Shown here in pieces: positions 53,886 through 63,521 of a stretch of DNA of 64,000 nucleotides (within the stretch, counting starts at the first letter, position 1; the number at the start of each line of letters is the position of its first letter). The stretch covers positions 186,001 through 250,000 of the forward strand of contig JAIYDI010000004.1 in the NCBI GenBank assembly GCA_027487555.1, in the 5' to 3' direction. The stretch is from Hyphomicrobiales bacterium. GTDB taxonomy: Bacteria > Pseudomonadota > Alphaproteobacteria > Rhizobiales > Devosiaceae. Under the pieces are notes generated by a model that worked only from the letters and a program-made list of their open reading frames with translations, had not been told where the DNA came from and did not search any database. The translations under genes and the position numbers were made by a program.

Positions 53886-54128
53886 TCAGGTGGATTGCTC
53901 CGCGTTTCGTTGTTAGCGGATGGGCATGCTCTACCCAAGCTAAATGGCGATTTCAGGCCCGTTTCTCAAGGATTTGCAGGGGATTTACGAGGGATTTGGC
54001 GCGGTTTCGCGGGTTTTGCGGATGTCGTGGACGGCCCATGCGGAAACACCCGGCCTTGAGCCCCGCGCCCGAAGGGTTTAGCTCAGGATCAGACGGGTGG
54101 CGCGGCCACCCCAGCCAAGAGACCGACA

Positions 54129-54377
54129 ATGGCCGACACCGCCTTCAGCGACATCAAGACCATGAGCTTCGAGCTGGCGCTCAAGGAACTCGAAACCATC
54201 GTCGGCAAGCTCGAAAGCGGGCAGGCGCCGCTGGCGGAATCGATTGCCCTGTATGAACGCGGCGAGGCGCTGAAGGCGCGCTGCGAGGCGCTCTTGAAGG
54301 AAGCCGAGATGCGGATCGAGAAGATCACGCTCAAGGGCGGGCAGCCGGTGGGCACCGAGCCGCTCGACACGCAGTAA
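54129..54377 (+). CDS. xseB: Exodeoxyribonuclease VII small subunit
   Basis: [55 protein letters not shown]. Confidence 0.93.
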   Translation: MADTAFSDIKTMSFELALKELETIVGKLESGQAPLAESIALYERGEALKARCEALLKEAEMRIEKITLKGGQPVGTEPLDTQ

Positions 54378-54389
54378 GGCAGGGCTCAG

Positions 54390-55127
54390 ATGGCTGAGCG
54401 GATACGGCTCGACCTGGCGCTCGAAGCGCGCGGCCTGCTGCCGAGCCGGGCGCGGGCCCGCGACGCGGTGCTGCGCGGCACGGTGAAGGTGAATGGCGTC
54501 ACGGCGACGAAACCGAACCAGCCGGTGGGCGCGGCGGACAGCGTCACGCTCGATGATCCGGCGGCGCGTTATGTGAGCCGCGCGGCGCTGAAGCTGGTCG
54601 CGGGGCTCGATGCGGGCGGGATCGACCCCACGGGCCGGGTGGCACTCGATATCGGCGCCTCGACGGGCGGGTTCACGCAGGTGCTGCTGGAGCGTGGCGC
54701 GGTGCGGGTCTTCGCGGTCGATGTGGGACACGGCCAGCTGCACCCCGAGATTGCGGCGGACGGACGGGTGGTGAGCCTCGAGGGCACGAATGCGCGCGAT
54801 CTCACCCGCGAGACGATCCCCGAGGAAGGGGATCTGCTGGTGTGCGACGTGAGCTTCGTGTCGGTGGTGAAAGTCCTCGAGGCGCCGCTCGCGCTCTGTG
54901 CGGATGCGGCCGATGCGGTGATCCTGCTGAAGCCGCAATTCGAGGTGGGGCGCGAGCATGTGGGTCGCGGCGGGCTCGTGACGGACGAGGCAGCGATCGC
55001 GGAAGCGGTCGGGCGGGTGACCGGCTTCATGGCCGATTGCGGCTGGCGGCACGTGGTTTCCGCCCCCTCCCCCATTGCCGGTGGCGACGGCAACCGCGAG
55101 ACAGTGGCGGTGTTCCGGCGGGGCTAG
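54390..55127 (+). CDS. tlyA: TlyA family RNA methyltransferase
   Basis: S4 domain RLDLALEARGLLPSRARARDAVLRGTVKVNG; methyltransferase ALDIGASTGGFTQVLLERGAVRVFAVDVGHGQL. Confidence 0.92.
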   Translation: MAERIRLDLALEARGLLPSRARARDAVLRGTVKVNGVTATKPNQPVGAADSVTLDDPAARYVSRAALKLVAGLDAGGIDPTGRVALDIGASTGGFTQVLLERGAVRVFAVDVGHGQLHPEIAADGRVVSLEGTNARDLTRETIPEEGDLLVCDVSFVSVVKVLEAPLALCADAADAVILLKPQFEVGREHVGRGGLVTDEAAIAEAVGRVTGFMADCGWRHVVSAPSPIAGGDGNRETVAVFRRG

Positions 55128-55705
55128 ACCCGCACCACGTCCATAGGACTTGCGCCGCCGAAGATTTCGCGGCGGAAGACCATATTGCCGATGAGCGGAT
55201 CGCGGCGGATGGTGAGGCGGCTGAACGGGTTGCCGCCTTCGCGGCGCGGATCGCCCGGATCGCCGGGCTTTTCCATGCGGCGACGATCCGGGCCGAGATA
55301 TTCGGATGTGCGGATATAACTGGGCGGCGAGGTGAGCTGCTTGCTGAGCCGGCCGGTCAGCACGTCACGCCGCTCGGGCACGATGATGACATCGTCGAAG
55401 CCGAGATCGATGTGGTGAAGTACGGTTTCAGCGGGGCCATCGGGGGTGAGGATGATGGCCGGGGCATAGCGCAGCCGATCAGTGCCGCTCTTGCGCAGCT
55501 GGTCGAGCAGCGAGCGCTTGGCGCTATGGGGCATGGAGACATGCACGAGGAAGAACACAACCGGGCGGAGAGCCACCTGCGGGTCAGTGAAGCTGGCGGA
55601 TTCGATGTTGCCGAAGCCGATCAAGCGGGCCAGTTCGACCAAGGCCCTGTCATCGGCCTCGGTCGCGGCAACCACCATGGCTCCGCACAGCTCCAGCATA
55701 CGCAT
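55124..55705 (-). CDS. Receiver-like domain protein with YLGPDRRR motif (probable pseudo-receiver)
   Basis: REC-like order LGFDDVIIVPERRDVLTGRLSKQL; SEYLGPDRRR motif; start chosen at ATG 55705. Confidence 0.55.
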   Translation of the reverse strand: MRMLELCGAMVVAATEADDRALVELARLIGFGNIESASFTDPQVALRPVVFFLVHVSMPHSAKRSLLDQLRKSGTDRLRYAPAIILTPDGPAETVLHHIDLGFDDVIIVPERRDVLTGRLSKQLTSPPSYIRTSEYLGPDRRRMEKPGDPGDPRREGGNPFSRLTIRRDPLIGNMVFRREIFGGASPMDVVRV

Positions 55706-55878
55706 TCCCCCCTCGGGAGCGCACCATGCTTGAGAAAACTTTCGCAAGTGTTTCCCAATGCATACCGAAGCGGGCACCGCCGGATGCCGGCGCTTTTGTC
55801 GCATGAATCTGGGCGCCAAAGCCGCGTTTCACAAGACAAATCAAGGGGCCGCACTTAATCCCGCGCGGCAGCCGCCCC

Positions 55879-56985
55879 TCAGTAGCCGAGCCCGCCGTCG
55901 CGACCTGTTTGCCCCCGATGGCGGAGGAAATGATCGGCGAGCACCAGCGCCATCATCGCCTCGCCGATCGGCACGGCGCGGATGCCGACGCAGGGGTCAT
56001 GCCGGCCCTTGGTGACAACTTCGGTGTTTTGGTTGGCGGTGGTGACGGTTTCGCGCGGCGTGATGATGGACGAGGTGGGCTTGACCGCAAAGCGCAGGAC
56101 GATCGGGTCGCCATTCGAGATACCGCCAAGTATGCCGCCGGCGTGGTTCGACTTGAAGGCGGGACCGCTGTTGCCGGCGCGCATTTCATCGGCATTTTCG
56201 GTGCCGGTGAGCGCTGCGGAGCCCATGCCCTCGCCGATTTCGACGCCCTTGACGGCATTGATCGACATCATGGCGGAGGCGAGGTCGGCGCTCAGCTTGC
56301 CATAAATGGGGGCGCCCCAGCCGGGCGGCACCCCTTCGGCGACGACCTCGATGACGGCGCCGACGGAATTGCCATCCTTGCGGATGCCGTCGAGATAGGT
56401 CTCCCATTGCTTCGCGGCGACCGGATCGGCGCAGAAGAACGGATTGTTGGCCACCTCATCCCAGTCAAAGCGGGCGTAGTCGATCTTGTGCGGGCCGATC
56501 TGCACCAGGGACGCCCGTATGGTGACACCGGGGATGACAAGGCGGGCGACCGCGCCGGCGGCGACTCGGGCGGCGGTCTCGCGCGCCGAGGCGCGACCCG
56601 AGCCCTTGTAGTCGCGGATGCCGTATTTCTGGTGGTAGGTGAAATCGGCGTGGCCCGGCCGATACTTGTCCTTGATGTCGGAATAGTCCTTGGAGCGCTG
56701 GTCGGTGTTCTGGATCTCGAGTGAAATCGGCGTGCCGGTGGTCTTCAAGAGCCCGTCACGCTCATCCTCGAACGTGCCGGACAGGATGCGGACGATGTCG
56801 TCCTCGCGGCGCTGCGTGGTGAAGCGCGACTGGCCGGGCTTGCGCCTGTCGAGATCGCGCTGGATGATTTCGGCCGAGATCGGGATGCCGGGCGGGCAAC
56901 CATCGACCACGACGCCAAGCGCCGGTCCGTGGCTTTCGCCCCAGGTGGTGAAACGGAACAGATGGCCGAAGGTGTTGAAGCTCAT
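55879..56985 (-). CDS. aroC: Chorismate synthase
   Basis: [56 protein letters not shown]. Confidence 0.97.
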   Translation of the reverse strand: MSFNTFGHLFRFTTWGESHGPALGVVVDGCPPGIPISAEIIQRDLDRRKPGQSRFTTQRREDDIVRILSGTFEDERDGLLKTTGTPISLEIQNTDQRSKDYSDIKDKYRPGHADFTYHQKYGIRDYKGSGRASARETAARVAAGAVARLVIPGVTIRASLVQIGPHKIDYARFDWDEVANNPFFCADPVAAKQWETYLDGIRKDGNSVGAVIEVVAEGVPPGWGAPIYGKLSADLASAMMSINAVKGVEIGEGMGSAALTGTENADEMRAGNSGPAFKSNHAGGILGGISNGDPIVLRFAVKPTSSIITPRETVTTANQNTEVVTKGRHDPCVGIRAVPIGEAMMALVLADHFLRHRGQTGRDGGLGY

Positions 56986-57104
56986 GGAACTGCCCGGAAT
57001 GTCTGGGGCCGGTCATAGGGCGAGCGGCGGGAGGGGTCAATGCCGGGCCGGACGACCCACGCGGAGCGATAGCCATTTGCCGCGGGCTCGACTATGATTT
57101 CGGG

Positions 57105-57482
57105 ATGCTCAGCTATGCTCGCAGTTTGTCGTTTGTCATCGCGCTGGCCCTCGCGGCAGCGCCGGTTCTTGCCCAGGATATCGTCGGCGACGTACCGGCC
57201 GATGCGCAGAAGGACCTCTGGTGCGGCACGGCCTTCGGGCTGATGCTGAAGGAAGCGCCCGCGGAAAAAGGCGGCGACCAGACCGGGCTCAAGGACGCGT
57301 TCAAGGCCGGCAGCGCGGGGCTGATCGAGCGGGCGCTGCCGATCTATCTCGAAAGCGGCTACAGCAACGAGACGCTCGAGGCGTTCCGGCTCAAGCTCGA
57401 GGGCGAGGTGAGCCGGACGATAAATGGCGGCGAGACGGGGCCCTACACATTCCAGGATTGCTCGGCGCTGATCGGGCAATGA
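57105..57482 (+). CDS. Small secreted two-Cys protein (paralogue of 58140-58496)
   Basis: Signal peptide ending VLAQ; GDVPADAQKDLWCGTAF...YTFQDCSALIGQ. Confidence 0.7.
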   Translation: MLSYARSLSFVIALALAAAPVLAQDIVGDVPADAQKDLWCGTAFGLMLKEAPAEKGGDQTGLKDAFKAGSAGLIERALPIYLESGYSNETLEAFRLKLEGEVSRTINGGETGPYTFQDCSALIGQ

Positions 57483-57507
57483 GTTCTTGCGACCAAGGAA
57501 ATTGACG

Positions 57508-58143
57508 ATGACGATTGCGCTCCGATCCGATGACCTGCTGCTGGTGGTGGATGTGCAATATGATTTCCTGCCCGGCGGCAGCCTCGCGGTGACCGACGGT
57601 GACCAGGTCATCGGGCCGATCAACGCGCTAGGCCGAAAGTTCGCCAATGTGGTGCTGACGCAGGACTGGCACCCGAAGGGGCATATCTCGTTTGCTTCGA
57701 GCCACGCCGGCAAGGCGCCCTTCGAGACGGTGCAACTGAGCTATGGCACGCAGGTGCTCTGGCCCGACCATTGCGTGTGGGGAACCAAAGGCGCCGAACT
57801 GAGCGCCGCGCTCGACCTGCCGCAGGCGCAATTGACCATCCGCAAGGGCTACCACCCAAAGGTGGATTCCTATTCAGGCCTGCAGGAAGCGGATCGCCAG
57901 ACTAAGACCGGGCTTGCAGGATATCTGAAGGAGCGCGGCATCGGGCGGGTATTCGTGACCGGGCTTGCCACGGATTTCTGCGTGAACTGGACGGCGCAGG
58001 ATGCGGCGCGGGCCGGGTTCGAAACCTATGTGGTGACGGATGCGTGCCGGGGCATCGCCTCGGGCACGGCGCTCGAGGCGGCCTATGCTGAGATGGAAGC
58101 GGCAGGGGTGGCCCGCATCACCAGCAGCGAGATTGCGGGATGA
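57508..58143 (+). CDS. pncA: Nicotinamidase / pyrazinamidase
   Basis: LLLVVDVQYDFLPGGSLAV; DWHPKGHISFA; VFVTGLATDFCVNWTAQDA. Confidence 0.93.
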   Translation: MTIALRSDDLLLVVDVQYDFLPGGSLAVTDGDQVIGPINALGRKFANVVLTQDWHPKGHISFASSHAGKAPFETVQLSYGTQVLWPDHCVWGTKGAELSAALDLPQAQLTIRKGYHPKVDSYSGLQEADRQTKTGLAGYLKERGIGRVFVTGLATDFCVNWTAQDAARAGFETYVVTDACRGIASGTALEAAYAEMEAAGVARITSSEIAG

Positions 58144-58496
58144 GGGCGCTGCGCGTCCTTGCCGGTGGGCTGGCGCTGCTGATGGCTTCGGCGGCGTTGG
58201 CGGCTGACGTGCCGGCCGAGGCCGACCGCCTGCTGTGGTGCGGCAGCGCCATGTATTGGCTGTCGATCAGCGCGTCGGACGCAGGAAACGACGCGGAGGC
58301 CGACCTGTACCAGGGTTGGGCCGATACGCTGACCGGGCGTGGCGCGCAGCACCTGATATCGGCAGGCTTTGCCGCCGATGCGATCGACGCGGTGGTGTCA
58401 GGTTATGACGAGAGGGTGGTGGTAGACCTCAAGGGGTCGACACCACCCCATTACGCGGCGGAATGCCCGGCGCTGGCGGAACAGCCGGCGGGGTAG
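58140..58496 (+). CDS. Small secreted two-Cys protein (paralogue of 57105-57482)
   Basis: ATGA overlap with pncA; signal peptide; ADVPAEADRLLWCGSAMYWL...YAAECPALAEQ. Confidence 0.7.
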   Translation: MRALRVLAGGLALLMASAALAADVPAEADRLLWCGSAMYWLSISASDAGNDAEADLYQGWADTLTGRGAQHLISAGFAADAIDAVVSGYDERVVVDLKGSTPPHYAAECPALAEQPAG

Positions 58497-58498
58497 TG

Positions 58499-58562
58499 CT
58501 CGTCGACCTCGTGCTTCGTCGTGCGACAAGCTCACGACGAGGAACTCAGCATGAGGTCGGGC
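58499..58562. repeat. Dispersed intergenic repeat family, copy B
   Basis: CTCGTGCTTCGTCGTGCGACAAGCTCACGACGAGGAACTCAGCATGAGGTCG; outer CGACCTC/GAGGTCG and inner CGTCGTG/CACGACG stems. Confidence 0.65.
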
Positions 58563-58763
58563 GGGCGCACGATCTCGCCGCGCCCCCTTCCCCTGCTCGC
58601 GGTGGAGGGTGCCCGAAGGGCGGGTGGGGGTGCACCTTGCGCAGAATAACTCAAGCGTGTGAGAGGTTTAGCGCAAGCGCTCCCCCTCACCGGGCGCTCC
58701 GCGCCACCTTCATCGCCTACCGCCGCGCCACTGGCGCGTCGGCTTCCTGCGGAACCGGCTCGA

Positions 58764-58805
58764 AGTCCCGCAGGCGGGAGAGGGACGCCGACTGAGGGAG
58801 AGGCC
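58764..58805. repeat. Dispersed hairpin repeat, family D copy 2
   Basis: TCCCGCAGGCGGGAGAGGGACGCCGACTGAGGGAGAGG; matches 43901-43946. Confidence 0.55.
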
Positions 58806-58820
58806 GTCCCGACCCAGAGA

Positions 58821-59405
58821 TCAGGCGCTTTTGTCGACCGTTTCGGCTTCACCAGCATGGGTGGGGCCGCCCTTGGCGACGCCGACCATGGCTGGACGCA
58901 GCACGCGATCGCCGATGGCGAAGCCGGCCTGTACAACCTGCACGACAGTGCCCTCGGGCTTGGTCGGATCGGGCACCTCGAACATGGCCTGGTGCTTGTG
59001 CGGATCGAATTTCTGGCCTTCGGCGTCGATCGCCTTGACACCGTGCTTGCCGAGCAGCCGCTGCATTTCGCGCTCGGTCATTTCGATGCCGTCGATCAGC
59101 GACTTGATGGTGACATCGGTAGAGGCGCGGGCCTCGGCAGGCAGCACCATGAGGGCGCGGCTGAGCGAATCGGTGGCGGTCAGCATGTCGCGGGCGAAGC
59201 TGGCGATGGCGTAGGACCGGGTATCGTTGATTTCGCGCTCGGTGCGCTTCCGCAGATTTTCCATTTCGGCGACCGTTCGCAGCAGCTTGTCGCGTAGATC
59301 GGCGTTTTCGGACTTCAGCGTCTCGACCGGATCCGGCGCGGAAGCCTGAGCTGTCGCATCGGCCTCGGGCGCGTTATCCTGTGGCTTCAAGTTCTCGTCG
59401 TGCAT
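58821..59405 (-). CDS. grpE: Nucleotide exchange factor GrpE
   Basis: [43 protein letters not shown]...[43 protein letters not shown]; start at ATG 59405. Confidence 0.95.
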   Translation of the reverse strand: MHDENLKPQDNAPEADATAQASAPDPVETLKSENADLRDKLLRTVAEMENLRKRTEREINDTRSYAIASFARDMLTATDSLSRALMVLPAEARASTDVTIKSLIDGIEMTEREMQRLLGKHGVKAIDAEGQKFDPHKHQAMFEVPDPTKPEGTVVQVVQAGFAIGDRVLRPAMVGVAKGGPTHAGEAETVDKSA

Positions 59406-59502
59406 TCTGACCCTGGGAAGGTTTGAGCGGCCGATCACGGCCTTGTCATTCGTGCCCGGATATCGGGCAATGGGCGGCAAGTTTCAAGCCTTGAGGTGGC
59501 TG

Positions 59503-60600
59503 TCAGCTGGTCTTGCGGCTCAGGACCGCGGAAACGACATGTGCGGTATAGTCGACCACCGGCACGATACGGGCATAGTTGAGCCGCGTCGGACCGATGA
59601 CACCGAGCACGCCGATCACCTTCTGGTTGGCATCCTTGTAAGGCGAGAGGATGACCGAGGAGCCCGAAAGCGAGAAGAGCTTGTTCTCGGACCCGATGAA
59701 GATCTTGACGCCCTGCGCCTGCTCCGCGTCGCCGACGAGATCGATAAGCCCCTCGTGGCTTTCGAGTTCGTCGAAGAGCTGGCGGATGCGACCCAACTCC
59801 TCGGACGCCATGGTGTCGTTGATAAGGTTGGCGCGGCCACGGACGATGACGGTGGGCTGCGTCGTGCTACCGGTGCCTGAGAGCGTCGCGAGCCCGGCTT
59901 CGACCAGCTTGCCGGTCAGCTCATCGAGTTCGGCGACGACTTCGGCGCGCTTTGATTGCAGCGCCTTGCGGGTTTCGCTCAGGGTCTGGCCGACTGCGAG
60001 ATGCGCCAGATAGTTGGACGCACGGGTGAGCGCATCGGCGGCGAGGCCGGGCGGCAGCGGAAAGACGCGGTTTTCGACCGAGCCATCCTCGCCTACCAGC
60101 ACCACCATGGCCCGCTCGGCATCGAGACGGATGAACTCGATATGCTTCAATATCAGATCGGATTTCTGCGCGATGACGACGCCCGCGCCATGGGACAGGC
60201 CCGAAAGCAGCTGGCTCGCCTGGGTGAGCAGATCCTCGACCTTGCCCTCGGCGGCGCGCGCCTCCATCTGCTGCTCGATGGCGCCACGCTCCTCGGCATC
60301 CACGGCGCCGACTTCGAGCATGGCATCGACAAAGAACCGGAGGCCCTGCTGGGTGGGGAGGCGCCCGGCGGATGTGTGGGGCGCCGCGATGAGCCCCAGA
60401 TCCTCAAGATCAGCCATGACATTGCGCACGGAAGCCGGCGACAGGCCGACGGCAAGCAGCCGCGACAGATCGCGCGAACCCACCGGTGTTCCGGTCTCAA
60501 GGTAGCGTTCGACGAGCCGCCGGAATATATCCTGGCTGCGGGCGTTCAGCACCGCGAGCACGTCTTCGGTGACTTTCGTTGTCGCTGCCATATTCACCAT
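59503..60600 (-). CDS. hrcA: Heat-inducible transcriptional repressor HrcA
   Basis: LNARSQDIFRRLVERYLETGTPVGSRDLSRLLAVGLSPASVRNVMADLEDLGLIAAPHTSAGRLPTQQGLRFFVD. Confidence 0.96.
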   Translation of the reverse strand: MVNMAATTKVTEDVLAVLNARSQDIFRRLVERYLETGTPVGSRDLSRLLAVGLSPASVRNVMADLEDLGLIAAPHTSAGRLPTQQGLRFFVDAMLEVGAVDAEERGAIEQQMEARAAEGKVEDLLTQASQLLSGLSHGAGVVIAQKSDLILKHIEFIRLDAERAMVVLVGEDGSVENRVFPLPPGLAADALTRASNYLAHLAVGQTLSETRKALQSKRAEVVAELDELTGKLVEAGLATLSGTGSTTQPTVIVRGRANLINDTMASEELGRIRQLFDELESHEGLIDLVGDAEQAQGVKIFIGSENKLFSLSGSSVILSPYKDANQKVIGVLGVIGPTRLNYARIVPVVDYTAHVVSAVLSRKTS

Positions 60601-60701
60601 TTAGGCGGAAACAGGTTGATCGCCAAGAGCGCAGCGCTTGTACCCCCCCATTGCAAGGGGTTAAGACGCGGTTAACGACCCCAACGAGGTGATTTGACCC
60701 C

Positions 60702-61418
60702 ATGCGGCCTTCCGGACGCCAAGCTGATGAGATGCGCGCCGTTTCGCTCGAGCGCGGCGTGGCGCCCAAGGCCGAGGGCAGCTGCCTCGTGACCTTCGGG
60801 GGCACCAAGGTCTATGTGACGGCGACGGTGGAAACCACGCTCCCGTCGTGGCGGCGGAATTCCGGCCTCGGCTGGGTGACGGCCGAGTATGGCATGCTGC
60901 CGCGCGCCACCGACCAGCGCACCCGCCGCGAGGCTGCCGCCGGCAAGCAATCTGGCCGGACGCAGGAAATCCAGCGCCTGATCGGGCGCTCGCTGCGCGC
61001 GGTGGTCGACATGCAGGCCTTGGGTGAAAACCAGATCACGCTCGATTGCGACGTGCTCGAAGCCGACGGCGGCACGCGCACCGCCTCGATCACCGGCGCG
61101 TATGTGGCGCTTGTGGATGCGGTCAGGTGGCTCGAGGCCCGCGGGTTGACCAAGGGCCCGCATGTGCTGCGCGATTCGCTGGCGGCGGTATCGTGCGGGA
61201 TCTATCGCGGCGTGCCGGTGCTCGACCTCGATTACCTTGAGGATTCAGAGGCGCATACGGACGCCAATTTCGTGATGACCGGCGAAGGCCGCTTCGTCGA
61301 AATCCAGGGCACAGCCGAGCAGGTGCCGTTCAGCCGTGCCGAACTCGACAGCCTGATGGGGTTGGCGGAAAAGGGCATCAACGCGCTGACGGTCTTGCAG
61401 AAGGCGGCGCTCGCGTGA
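60702..61418 (+). CDS. rph: Ribonuclease PH
   Basis: [19 protein letters not shown]...[47 protein letters not shown]. Confidence 0.96.
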   Translation: MRPSGRQADEMRAVSLERGVAPKAEGSCLVTFGGTKVYVTATVETTLPSWRRNSGLGWVTAEYGMLPRATDQRTRREAAAGKQSGRTQEIQRLIGRSLRAVVDMQALGENQITLDCDVLEADGGTRTASITGAYVALVDAVRWLEARGLTKGPHVLRDSLAAVSCGIYRGVPVLDLDYLEDSEAHTDANFVMTGEGRFVEIQGTAEQVPFSRAELDSLMGLAEKGINALTVLQKAALA

Positions 61419-62080
61419 CCGAGGCCCCCCTCCTGTTGCGGCGTGGCGACCGGCTGGTGCTGGCGACCCACAATGACGGCAAGCTCCGCGAGTTCAAGGC
61501 GCTGCTGCAGCCGTTCGGGCTCGAGATCGTCTCGGCCGGGGAACTTGGCTTGGCCGAGCCCGACGAGACGGGCACGACTTTCGCCGAAAACGCGCGGATC
61601 AAGGCGCATGCGGCGGCGAAGGCTGCGGACTGCATCGCGCTTGCCGACGATTCCGGCCTTGTGGTCGAGGCGATCGGGGGACGCCCCGGCGTCTATACCG
61701 CCAACTGGGCGCAATCGGGCAACATGCGCGACTATCGGGTGGGCATGCGACGGGTGGAAGATTCGCTCGAGGCGGCGGGCGCACTGAGCCCCAAGGACCG
61801 GCGCGGCTCATTCAATGCCACACTGTGCCTCGCCCATCCGGATGGCCGCGACGCGCTGTTCGTCGGCGTGGTCGAGGGCGTGATGGTGTGGCCGCCACGC
61901 GGCGACAAGGGCTTCGGCTTTGATCCGATGTTCATGCCTGACGGCTTCGACATCACGTTCGGCGAGATGAGCTCGGACGAAAAGCACTCCTGGGCGCCGG
62001 GCAAGGTGGGCCTCAGCCACCGGGCGCGTGCCTTCGGGCTGTTTGTCGACAGCGCCCTTGGAGGCGATGTTGAGCACTGA
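61415..62080 (+). CDS. rdgB: XTP/dITP diphosphatase (RdgB/HAM1)
   Basis: [58 protein letters not shown] start overlaps rph stop. Confidence 0.95.
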   Translation: MTEAPLLLRRGDRLVLATHNDGKLREFKALLQPFGLEIVSAGELGLAEPDETGTTFAENARIKAHAAAKAADCIALADDSGLVVEAIGGRPGVYTANWAQSGNMRDYRVGMRRVEDSLEAAGALSPKDRRGSFNATLCLAHPDGRDALFVGVVEGVMVWPPRGDKGFGFDPMFMPDGFDITFGEMSSDEKHSWAPGKVGLSHRARAFGLFVDSALGGDVEH

Positions 62081-62100
62081 ACGGGCGGGAAGGTAATCGC

Positions 62101-63282
62101 ATGACGGCAGGTGCCAACAGCGTCGATCCGCGCTCGAACGGGCTGTTCGGGGTCTATGTGCATTGGCCGTTCTGCGCGGCCAAGTGCCCGTATTGCGACT
62201 TCAACTCGCATGTGCATCGCGGCGCATTCGACGAGGCCGACTATGTCGCGGCCTATGAACGCGAGATCGCGCATTTTGCCCAGAAGACGCAGGGGCGCGT
62301 GGTGCAGTCGATTTTTTTCGGCGGCGGCACGCCCTCGCTGATGGACCCGCGCTCGGTGGGCGGCATTCTCGACGCCATCGCCAAGCACTGGGAAATCGAC
62401 CCTAAGGCCGAGATCACGCTCGAAGCGAACCCGACATCGGTGGAAGCCGACCGGTTCCGCGGCTACCGCGCTGCAGGGGTGAACCGCGTGTCGCTCGGCG
62501 TGCAATCGCTGCGCGAGGGTCCGCTCGCCGAACTCGGCCGCAAGCACTCGGTGGATGAGGCGATCGCCGCGGTACGGCTGGCGCAATCGATCTTTCCGCG
62601 TTCGAGCTTCGACTTGATCTATACCCGCCCGCGCCAGACGCTCGAGGATTGGGAAGACGAACTGACCGAAGCGCTGTGGCTCGCCGAACCCGGGCATTTG
62701 TCGCTCTACCAGCTGACCATCGAGCAGGGCACGCGCTACTATGACCTGTTCAAGGCCGGCAAGCTGAAGATGCCGGACGAAGATATCAGCGCCGATTTCT
62801 ACGAGCTGACGCAGGAACTGACGCAGAAGGCGGGTCTGCCGGCCTATGAGATTTCGAACCATGCCCGCCCCGGGCAGGAGAGCCGTCATAACCTGATCTA
62901 TTGGCGCTATGGCGAATATGTCGGCATCGGGCCGGGCGCGCATGGGCGGCTGTTGATCAACAACCAGCGGCACGCCACGGCAACCGAGAAACTGCCCTTC
63001 GAGTGGCAGAAAAAGGTGCTGGCGCGCGGCCATGGGCTCGTCACCGACGATATCCTCACCTGGGAGGAAGAGGGCGACGAGTTGCTGGTGATGGGGCTTC
63101 GCTTGCGCGAAGGTATCGACCCGCGGCGGTTCACGCAGATTTCGGGCCGGACGATCTCGCAGCGGCAGATCAATGAGCTGAAAGCCATCGGCTTTGTCGA
63201 GACGCTGCCCAACGGCTTTATCCGCGTGACGGACAAGGGCTGGCCAGTGCTCGACGCCGTGGTGGCGGATCTGGCAGCCTGA
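62101..63282 (+). CDS. hemW: Radical SAM family heme chaperone HemW
   Basis: FGVYVHWPFCAAKCPYCDFNSHV (CxxxCxxC); FFGGGTPSLM; EANPTSVE; RVSLGVQS. Confidence 0.94.
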   Translation: MTAGANSVDPRSNGLFGVYVHWPFCAAKCPYCDFNSHVHRGAFDEADYVAAYEREIAHFAQKTQGRVVQSIFFGGGTPSLMDPRSVGGILDAIAKHWEIDPKAEITLEANPTSVEADRFRGYRAAGVNRVSLGVQSLREGPLAELGRKHSVDEAIAAVRLAQSIFPRSSFDLIYTRPRQTLEDWEDELTEALWLAEPGHLSLYQLTIEQGTRYYDLFKAGKLKMPDEDISADFYELTQELTQKAGLPAYEISNHARPGQESRHNLIYWRYGEYVGIGPGAHGRLLINNQRHATATEKLPFEWQKKVLARGHGLVTDDILTWEEEGDELLVMGLRLREGIDPRRFTQISGRTISQRQINELKAIGFVETLPNGFIRVTDKGWPVLDAVVADLAA

Positions 63283-63290
63283 GGGCGAGA

Positions 63291-63355
63291 TTTTCGTCCT
63301 CGTGCTTCGTGGTTAGACACGCTCACCATGAGGAAGCTCGGCATGAGGACGAAAG
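63291..63355. repeat. Dispersed intergenic repeat family, copy C
   Basis: Perfect 10-bp inverted ends TTTCGTCCTC / GAGGACGAAA; interior aligns with copies A and B. Confidence 0.65.
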
Positions 63356-63521
63356 ACCATCATGCGCAGGCTCATGCAGTTGTGGCACTGAGTTTGTCCA
63401 CCGCGAGAACCTCATCCTGAGCCTGTCGAGGAACCGGGTTCTTATGCTCTCCGGCCCCGCTTGCACTCCCGTTAGTAAACCGCTTTACTAACCCGGAGAC
63501 CCGCAAGCCCGGAAGCGTGAG

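Noticed and set aside
59406-60701. CIRCE element expected near hrcA/grpE
   Set aside because: No TTAGCACTC-N9-GAGTGCTAA-like sequence seen upstream of hrcA or grpE.
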